Below the pieces are notes generated by a model that was not told where the DNA came from, searched no databases, and was given only the letters and a program-made list of their open reading frames with translations. A program made the position numbers and the translations under genes. Source: Voacanga thouarsii (Eukaryota > Streptophyta > Magnoliopsida > Gentianales > Apocynaceae). Taken from it: a stretch of 64,000 nucleotides of DNA. Location of the stretch: NCBI GenBank assembly GCA_026120185.1, contig JANUWF010001190.1, positions 372,001-436,000 of the forward strand, read 5' to 3'. Shown here in pieces: positions 57,922 to 64,000 of the stretch (positions are counted from its first letter, which is position 1; each line of letters opens with the position of its first letter).

Positions 57922-58080
57922 TATATTTTAGTTATCATCACCGGTTAAGTTCAGTCAAAATTCTAACGAATTTTTTGGTGCATAACTTGTGAAAATTTGT
58001 GTTTCTCACTTTTTTTTTTTTTTTGGTGATTTTTTGTGTATAACTTTATTAACTGTTGTGCATAACTTTTGGAGTAATTT
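57922..58080. other. Short AT-rich spacer with poly-T
   Basis: A T-run (58009-58024) and repeated gcataactt words (57980, 58038, 58059). No gene. Confidence 0.4.
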
Positions 58081-58089
58081 GAAGTTAAC

Positions 58090-58990
58090 CTGTTGGTGCT
58101 GTCACAGGCCGATTTGTGACAGTTCGCTTGCGTGGGCAAGATCTTGCCTACGCCCAATGCAAGTGCCCGACACACCACCAGAATGCTCGTGTGTTTTCGG
58201 ACGTATTTAGGAAATTGAAGGAACCGAACGTTCCTAAACGTACTTGGCCACCTCCTATGGTTAGGTCGAGTATGCCTAGGAACGTTCGAAATCTTGTCAA
58301 AGATGTCCTAGACATGTTTAAGGACACCCGAGCTTCGCTAGCCGAAAGCCCAAGACGGAGGGTGAAGGACGACACGAAACGACTAAAGACCTGGCTAGCC
58401 CGTCGTGCCCGATGCTGCATGCCCAGCGCCAGACCGAGACCGTGCCGCGCGCCCAGAGCTAGACCGAGACCGTGCCGTGCACCCAGAGCCAGACCGAGAT
58501 CGTGCTGCGTGCCTGCGCACCCAGCGCCAGATCAAGACTGTGCCACTCGCCCAGCGCTAGACTGAGATCGTGCAGTGCGCCTAGTGCAGGCCCATGCTTT
58601 GTGCGCACCCAGCTGGGGACGACAACCAGAACCGTCGGTCCCTCCATTTTCTTATGTAAATATGTAGATAGACTTTTATTATATTTTTGTAAATTTCCTA
58701 AGGCCTTGAAGGCTATGCATGTAAATTTTCATAATTAGATTCTTTGTATTTAAGTCTAGAGAAAATCGACAAACTTTTTTCACCTCTTTGAAAAAATTGT
58801 ATCTACTCTTAGAATTTGGGAAAAGTTTACCACGTCTATTATAGGGGAAGAAGAAAATCGAGATCGGATAAACGTGAAGTAAATCAGTTGTGAACATTGG
58901 TGTTCTCCCTCATCAATACTTGTTGTATATACTTTGTACTCACTTTCAATTCAATGAAATGACTACTTTCGTGCAATCGGGTACTGGTTA
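58090..58990. other. GC-rich insertion-like segment, possible LTR-derived
   Basis: The first 550 bp are far richer in GC than anything else in the window. It starts with tgttggtgctgtcacaggcc and holds gggcaagatcttgcctacgc, a perfect-looking short inverted repeat around AGATCT, then the minisatellite described separately. The right part has leader-like sequence (ttgtactcactttcaattca) typical of the end of an LTR. Frames through it give Arg/Pro/Cys-rich peptides of no known family. I suspect an LTR fragment of a gypsy element but found no flanking duplication. Confidence 0.4.
58425..58590. repeat. GC-rich minisatellite, about 30-bp unit
   Basis: Five units of the type GCGCCAGACCGAGACCGTGC followed by CGCGCGCCCAGA, with variants (agctagaccgagaccgtg, agccagaccgagatcgtg, cgccagatcaagactgtg, cgctagactgagatcgtg). 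Confidence 0.88.
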
Positions 58991-59295
58991 ACTTTCGTTT
59001 TTGTGTTATTTTCTGTCGTTTTCATATCAGTCATTGCCGTTTTTAATCGTTTTCATTGTAATTTGCTATGAAACCACTCAAGCTTACTTTCAAGTATCCA
59101 AACGAGTTCGGAAAACGCTGATGTGATGTTAACTCAGGCCTAGCCAAGTCACAGGCACAACTAATGACAAAATCAACGCCTGGATATACTCCTGATATGA
59201 TGAAGCTCAAAGGTGGCCAGAACGCCTTTACAAATCCTAAATCCTATGATAGAAGCATCCTAGCTATGAAGAAAAAAGCAGAATAAGAAAAAAAG

Positions 59296-59679
59296 TCACG
59301 TCCTGGAAGTCTTCTGATAAACTTGCTCATATGTTCTCCTCTGTGCTATCTGTTCCTCCTGAACATCCATGGTAGTTAGACTTGAAGAAGTTTTCAGCAC
59401 CCAAATCTTGACTGATTCATACGTATTCCGGCAATTGAGAAGCGCAGAATATATAAGCCAAACGGTTAAAACGAAAAAGATAACAATGAAGATGAGGGCC
59501 AGAACTATATTCACAACATTTATATGGCGATGGTGATGGTGTCTTGAGTCTGAAAAAGCTCTAATCATAAACCTTATTGTGAAGCAAGCAAAAGCGCCGG
59601 CAACAATGGCCAAGAAGGCTCTCCATACAGCCCCGAAGGCATAATGCGACGGGCTGTTCTTCACCTTCGTTGTCTCCAT
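59296..59679 (-). CDS. Small two-helix membrane protein, tandem paralogue A
   Basis: 127 residues, family not recognised. It begins METTKVKNSPSHYAFGAVW. A hydrophobic helix (AFLAIVAGAFACFTIRFMI, residues about 20-38) is followed by a short loop with the His-rich run DSRHHHHRH, then a second longer helix (VLALIFIVIFFVLTVWLIY, about 59-77). After that come LLNCRNTYESVKIW and a polar tail. The paralogue 2.7 kb to the right (62017-62349) has the same plan. Conserved between them are ASP/RP-x-YAF, WRAxLAIxAG, IRFxIRAFS-SRHH, CRNTYESVK and the two helices. No intron interrupts the frame. Upstream (minus strand) sequence is conserved too, including the word tttgctaactgaa. I infer an integral membrane protein with both ends on the same side. 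Confidence 0.7.
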   Translation of the reverse strand: METTKVKNSPSHYAFGAVWRAFLAIVAGAFACFTIRFMIRAFSDSRHHHHRHINVVNIVLALIFIVIFFVLTVWLIYSALLNCRNTYESVKIWVLKTSSSLTTMDVQEEQIAQRRTYEQVYQKTSRT

Positions 59680-60060
59680 CTATCTTATCAAACTTCTTTA
59701 TAAAAAACTTGGAAGAGAAGGTGTATTTACGTGTAAGAAGGATGACAGTGGGAATGTGTATACATTGTTGCTGGGTAAAGTAAGATACGATTCAGTTAGC
59801 AAACGGTAGGAATTTCACCATTTTTGTCAGGATGATAAAAAGTAAAAAAAGCATATGCCATTGGAGATGTGCGTTTAGAGATAAAGAAGTTTGAATTTTG
59901 GCATTTAATTAAGATCTTGAAAATATCTCCCTTTTATTTCTTGCCAAGAGCATTTCAATTTTTCTAAGATGATATGAAAATGGGATGCAGAATATACTAG
60001 GTAAACAATTTTTGCATTAATATTTTTCTAAGCGATGTTGATCTCCATAAAGATATATGA
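59680..60060 (-). promoter_or_regulatory. Conserved upstream region of paralogue A
   Basis: This flank shares ordered words with the region upstream of paralogue B: gaaggtgta, gattcagttagcaaa, gagatgt, aaataaag/gataaag, tttcttgc and ttgatctcca. The duplication thus included a promoter-sized block. No experimental support. Confidence 0.45.
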
Positions 60061-60139
60061 TATTTGTTAAAAAAAGAAAGGCTTTGGATCTCAATGGAAT
60101 ATGCCAGGAAATATTTTAGGTAACTGCTCAATGAGTTCG

Positions 60140-60140
<1 letters not shown>

Positions 60141-60189
<49 letters not shown>
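60141..60189. repeat. (TA)n microsatellite
   Basis: About 24 uninterrupted TA dinucleotides. Confidence 0.95.
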
Positions 60190-60195
<6 letters not shown>

Positions 60196-60726
60196 GGAGA
60201 CTTTGGATATCAATGGAATGTACTATAAAATTGATAAATATTTAATCTAATTTAGGGGGAAAAAGTTCAGTTCTGATAAAAGAAAATGTGTGTGGTTAAT
60301 AAAATACGTCATGATATGAAAAAAATATTAACTACCCGTTCCAAACGCATTTTCATGCAAAAGAAAAAAAAATTACATTTGTGAAACTAGTAACAAAGTA
60401 GCTTAATTTCCTCTTTTTTCACTACACGAGTTAAAAAGCTTTCCAATTTTTTTTTTTTTCTCACTGCTCCTTTTTCATCTGCCAAATTCACAGTTTATCG
60501 AAGTGCTTAAGAAGAGAAGTGATTTTGCTTTTGTGATGAGAATTTATTCCATTTGTTTACATTAAAAAATGGAGTTAGAGTGAATTCGAAAGCAACTTTT
60601 GTACAAAACTCAGCTGCTGACCTAAAACGAAAATAGAAATCAATATAGGATTACTTACTTCAAAGCCTTGAGATAGATAACTAATGATGGAATTGGATCA
60701 AAAATCTTCCCTAACCCTTCTCAAAT

Positions 60727-60788
60727 ACTCCATCCATTTTTAAATAAGTGTAACTCTACACTTACATAAATCATCACAATAAAAAACT
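60727..60788. repeat. Stowaway-like MITE-related repeat, copy 2
   Basis: ctccatccatttttaaataa, then gtgtaactctacacttacat and aaatcatcacaataaaaaac, matching 6701-6763. The phrase ataaatcatcacaataaaaaac is repeated once more about 38 bp on. Confidence 0.5.
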
Positions 60789-62016
60789 TGTATTTATATA
60801 AATCATCACAATAAAAAACTCATATTATATTCATTATATATATATATATATTATATCTTCTAAAATAATATAAACTTTTAATGTACTGGATGTATAAAGA
60901 TTGCATTTATATTAGTATTGTTAAATGAAATTTGATAATAAAAATTTGACCCAAATGGTAAATATTGAACCAGTAACAATAAAAAAAAATCCATAAATAG
61001 ATTTGATCTTTATAAACTATAAGTTTTAAAATATTGTGTTTAAAGTTCGTGATTTGCCAATATTAGGTACACTTATGAATTTTTTTTCAACAATAACTTT
61101 AGAATGTATTGAAATAAAATAAGAAAATTAGTTGCAAATCACAATTTTAGACTATTAACACTGGTTAATTAAAGCTTCCATTCTTCTCATGTTCGTATAA
61201 ATTTAAGCCATCTCACCAAAAATTTTAAATAGACATTATATTTGAGACTTATAAAATTTAATTATTATACTATATATATTATAAGTTAACTGTTTATAGT
61301 AACAAAAACCAAGTCTAAATTAGTGATCTCCCCTGCACAATACAAACATTCCCACCAGGCCTAGGGAAGCTTTCTTGATCGTCTCCTGTCATAGAAGAAA
61401 ACGTAGGATGTCTGTAAAAGTTACGCTGCCTATGTCTTATAACTCGTATATCATTCCCACTTTAAGCTGCATCGTCCAGTGAGGAATATAAAAAATCCTT
61501 ATTGCTTTGCCTCAAGTTCAGCTTCAAGAATCGGTAGACACAGTCAATCTAAATTCTCTTCCCTGTTCTAACTCGGTTTCCAATCAACAGACTTTGGTAA
61601 TCGAGGCAACAAAGTCCAGGGTGAAGTAATCATATGATTTTTTTTTTTTCTTTAAAGAGAGCAATAATATAATTTTAGAAGAGAAAATTTAAGCATAAGT
61701 GCTTCTATATCAAGTCCTCTATAAATCTTCCTCAATAGTAAACATAACTCGGATTTGAGGCTCTTAAGGTTACCTTAGCAAATTTGAATCAAATGAAACG
61801 AGATATTGTTACTACAAGAAATTAAAATCGATCTTAAACGACAAAATTTGAATCAAATTTCAGCTATGAAGATCCAATTCAATCATGATTTTCTTTGCTC
61901 GGCAGGCCAATACACCTAGAAATTTATCTTTACAAATCCTAAATCTTATGAGAGAAGCAAAATATGAATTAAAAAAACAGACCAAATGAGAAAGAAGGCA
62001 TATGCAAATTCTTCTG

Positions 62017-62349
62017 CTACACTTGCTCCTCTGCTGTCCTCTGCAGAACGACCGTGGTAGTTGAACTCGAAGAAGTTTCCAGCATCCAACTCTTCACTGA
62101 TTCATACGTATTCCGGCAATCAAGAAGCGCACAACAGATAAGCCAAAGGGCCACAACCAATAGGGCAACAATGAAGAGAAAGGCCAGAAATATATGTACA
62201 GCATTCGTATGGCGATGGTGTCTTGATTCTGAAAAAGCTCTGATCACAAACCTTATTATGCAACAAGCAAGACCTCCAGCGAGGATGGCCAAGAGGGCTC
62301 TCCATATAACACTGAATGCATAATAGGACGGCCTGTTCTTCAGCTCCAT
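62017..62349 (-). CDS. Small two-helix membrane protein, tandem paralogue B
   Basis: I place the start at 62349 (MELKNRPSYYAF), because it aligns with the start of paralogue A; an in-frame upstream Met at 62367 adds MAYKRS with no counterpart. That gives 110 residues. Helix 1 is ALLAILAGGLACCIIRFVI; the loop SESRHHRH is His-rich; helix 2 is FLAFLFIVALLVVALWLIC; then LLDCRNTYESVKSWM and a Ser/Thr-rich tail. Compared with paralogue A, substitutions inside the helices are conservative and the loop-flanking motif IRAFS-SRHH is unchanged, which suggests selection on the protein. Function is unknown to me. Confidence 0.7.
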   Translation of the reverse strand: MELKNRPSYYAFSVIWRALLAILAGGLACCIIRFVIRAFSESRHHRHTNAVHIFLAFLFIVALLVVALWLICCALLDCRNTYESVKSWMLETSSSSTTTVVLQRTAEEQV

Positions 62350-62820
62350 CGACCTTTTATAGGCCAAAAAAGCTTAATTTTGGTGAACTTCGGTGAATTT
62401 ATGTGAAAGATGGACAATCTTGGGAAGGTGTATATATTTTCACGGTTGAACTTGTTTTACGAAAGAAAGACACGGTTCAGTTAGCAAAGGGATAGTGGAA
62501 TTGAATCACTTTTCTAAAGTTGATATCTTTTGTTTCAGGAAAACCTGGAAAAGAGAAACAATTACATAAGCATATTGGAGATGTACTTTTAGAAATAAAG
62601 CAATTCGGATTTAAGCTCTTGCAAATTTCTATTTCTTGCAAAGAGTAAATCTGATGTGCATATCTTCAAATAAGGTAAGGAAACTTTCCACATTTGAACC
62701 ACAACGTATCAAAGAGAGTTCAATTTCTAGAATGATGAAAATAGGGGGAAAATATGAGGCAACTGGTTTTTGCATCATTGAAATTAAAAAAAAAAAAAAT
62801 TGTTGATCTCCAATGGGGGC
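62350..62820 (-). promoter_or_regulatory. Conserved upstream region of paralogue B
   Basis: Minus-strand upstream region with a TATA-like stretch (plus ggtgtatatattttc at 62418-62432) at a suitable distance from the ATG. It shares the ttcagttagcaaa block (62476-62488) with paralogue A. Confidence 0.45.
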
Positions 62821-62939
62821 ACTTTATTTTTTTAGAGCAGTACTATTAAGTAAAAAACTAAGATGGGGAGAACCTAGGCGTCCAACAACTGATAACAATT
62901 CCAAGAGCCAAAAGAAAGAAGTGGAACATTGGAATCCTT
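62821..62939. repeat. Diverged internal repeat of the kinesin 3' flank
   Basis: ggcgtccaacaactgataac and aattccaagagccaaaagaa echo ggaggtccaaagactgataa and caatcccaaaggcaaaagtgg in the next segment, an older partial tandem duplication. Confidence 0.6.
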
Positions 62940-63355
62940 GACGGTTTTGATAAATATTAAAAAGGGACAGGGAGCTAGGAGGTCCAAAGACTGATAACAA
63001 TCCCAAAGGCAAAAGTGGAAAAATGAAATGCTTCGCAAGCAAAGCTTTTTATGTGGTTTCTGACACAAATGTTAGCCTCCCAATATTATACAACTAATGA
63101 ACTAAAGAGAAGAGGCGGAGGAACTACTCGCTAGTATACAATTCTGTACTGAGAAAATCTACACTTTCTCCTACATCAAATCATCAATTCGCAATCAGGA
63201 AACTGAAATAAACATTAGCAAAAATCCAATATTATTTATTTGAAAAAAAAAACACCCAAGGAGAACTTGAGCCTGTTAAGTTCTACGTATAATAGTCGTC
63301 AAATATTCCACCCTTCCTTATCATCAATCTCCTGGCATCTTACAACAGAGAAATT
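62940..63355 (-). repeat. Kinesin-7 3' flank, copy B (native position)
   Basis: Continuous with the kinesin stop codon at 63340 on the minus strand, so this is probably the native 3' UTR and flank from which copy A (57520-57921) was derived. Confidence 0.85.
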
Positions 63356-63661
63356 AAACTGCGTTTGAAACTATAGTTTCTTGATGCAGATCGGGGTGTA
63401 AAATTAAGCCCAAACATAGCTTTAGGAGTTTGTTGCCCAGGTTCAATAAATCCCATCAGCTTGGCAACAAGGTAGGCACTATCAGCAATGTGGTTCATGT
63501 CTTCAGTGTTGCTCCACAAGCGATGAGCCAACTGCAACCTTCTTAGTTTTGAGTTAAGCCCAATATTCCATTTGAGGAAGATACCATCTCTTTCTTGGTC
63601 CGATAGCTTCTTCAGCATTTGCTTACTTAGCATTCGTCTCTCCTGACGAAGAGCCTTTTTG
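63340..63661 (-). CDS. Kinesin-7 (NACK/KIN-7 type), last exon
   Basis: NACK-type kinesins are plus-end-directed motors; NACK1/2 activate a MAP kinase cascade at the phragmoplast in plant cytokinesis, and relatives act elsewhere. Only the C-terminal exon lies in the window, entered by the acceptor ttaatgcag at 63662 (minus). It reads KALRQERRMLSKQMLKKLSD, then FLKWNIGLNSKLRRLQLAHR, LWSNTEDMNHIADSAYLVAK, LMGFIEPGQ and MFGLNFTP, ending SLISLL. This is the conserved C-terminal domain of the plant kinesin-7 group (DUF3490-type), complete to its natural stop. The motor domain would lie beyond the right edge. The exon itself has no defect. Confidence 0.85.
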
Positions 63662-63948
63662 CTGCATTAAGAAAATTAAACGAGGGATCAAACTATAATT
63701 AAATTTCCTTGTTCTGCTGTGTCATTTAACTCTGCATATGACCCGCAGTAACCTACTTGATAGAAACTTGAATAATGGAATGAAACTCTCCATAATGAGA
63801 AACTTAAATAATAAAAAGGAAGATGGGGCATCAATTGCCTTGTCTATGCTAATATTTTTGGTTTGCACTTGCAGCATACCCTAAAAATGAGAGTTTCATG
63901 TGCAAGAAATTATGCATTGGTCAAAGAATACTCAGTACCCTTATTTAT
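63662..63948 (-). other. Intron of the kinesin-7 gene
   Basis: AT-rich sequence upstream (minus strand) of the last exon. No further exon could be recognised before the edge. Confidence 0.55.
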
Positions 63949-64000
63949 TATTCCCTCCATCCAGATTTGAATGTCCCATTATTCAAATCCGGACAAGGGT
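63949..64000. mobile_element. Stowaway-like MITE, one end, cut by window edge
   Basis: TTCCCTCCATCCAGATTTGA followed by atgtcccattattc is close to the CTCCCTCCGTCC-type terminal repeat of plant Stowaway (Tc1/mariner) MITEs. The other end lies outside the window. Confidence 0.55.

Larger units (their letters stand above)
60061..61929. other. AT-rich region between the paralogues, no gene
   Basis: It contains the TA microsatellite (60141-60189), a MITE-like repeat (60727-60788) and a stretch around 61330-61620 of more mixed composition in which I could find no exon. Confidence 0.5.

Noticed and set aside
58116..58565. A 149-codon Arg/Pro/Cys-rich gene
   Set aside because: The frame is driven by high GC content and the minisatellite; all overlapping frames are similarly open and match no family.
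1..64000. CRISPR arrays, bacterial operons or organellar genes
   Set aside because: No regularly spaced repeat-spacer pattern and no prokaryotic or organellar gene is present; repeats are microsatellites, minisatellites and transposon parts.

Overview
The window is nuclear DNA from a flowering plant. It is AT-rich and carries short-exon, GT-AG intron genes of plant families: TIP aquaporin, HAK/KUP potassium transporter, ribosomal protein eL24, calmodulin-lysine methyltransferase and kinesin-7. It also carries plant LTR-retrotransposon lineages. I cannot name the species from sequence alone. More than half of the window is transposable-element or repeat DNA, and nearly every recognisable host gene is broken or only partly contained.

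Layout. 1-2.3 kb: a decayed importin-9-like gene on the + strand. 2.3-3.7 kb: tandem and dispersed repeats. 3.8-5.0 kb: minus-strand exons, one encoding an RNase H1 N-terminal (viroplasmin-like) domain. 6.7-9.2 kb: very AT-rich DNA with no gene. 9.0-10.0 kb: a tRNA-like repeat followed by a degenerate minisatellite. 10.1-12.4 kb: Helitron relics. 12.57-13.56 kb: a truncated, intron-containing TIP2-type aquaporin pseudogene directly beside them.

15,954-35,076 is one Ty3/gypsy element of the Tat type, with ACTAT target-site duplications. It carries an antisense, apparently intron-containing plant-mobile-domain gene between integrase and the 3' LTR. Its gag is split by a nested 8.2-kb Ty1/copia element (17,104-25,281). 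A solo LTR of the same gypsy family lies 264 bp downstream in inverted orientation (35,341-36,035, duplication ATTAC), so two LTRs face each other as a large inverted repeat.

38.2-41.4 kb: a HAK/KUP potassium-transporter gene with eight readable exons and one frameshift. 42.4-43.2 kb: an eL24 gene lacking its first exon and carrying a frameshift. 43.6-44.3 kb: a CACTA-type transposon end with subterminal repeats, then a long TACA microsatellite and a second copy of the tRNA-like repeat. 45.7-56.8 kb: a calmodulin-lysine N-methyltransferase gene whose last intron has grown to about 8.5 kb. That intron holds a CCT-delta retro-fragment and a young minus-strand copia element (52,009-56,423, duplication CTTTT) that ends 73 bp before the last exon.

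57.5-63.7 kb is a locally duplicated region on the minus strand. It has two tandem genes for small two-helix membrane proteins of a family I do not recognise, two copies of the 3' flank of a kinesin-7 (NACK/KIN-7) gene, and the last exon of that kinesin. A GC-rich minisatellite-bearing segment interrupts it at 58.1-58.6 kb.

The genes do not form a pathway. The window is best read as host genes broken up by successive insertions, duplications and decay. The young element copies and the repeated one-base frameshifts also leave room for residual assembly errors.
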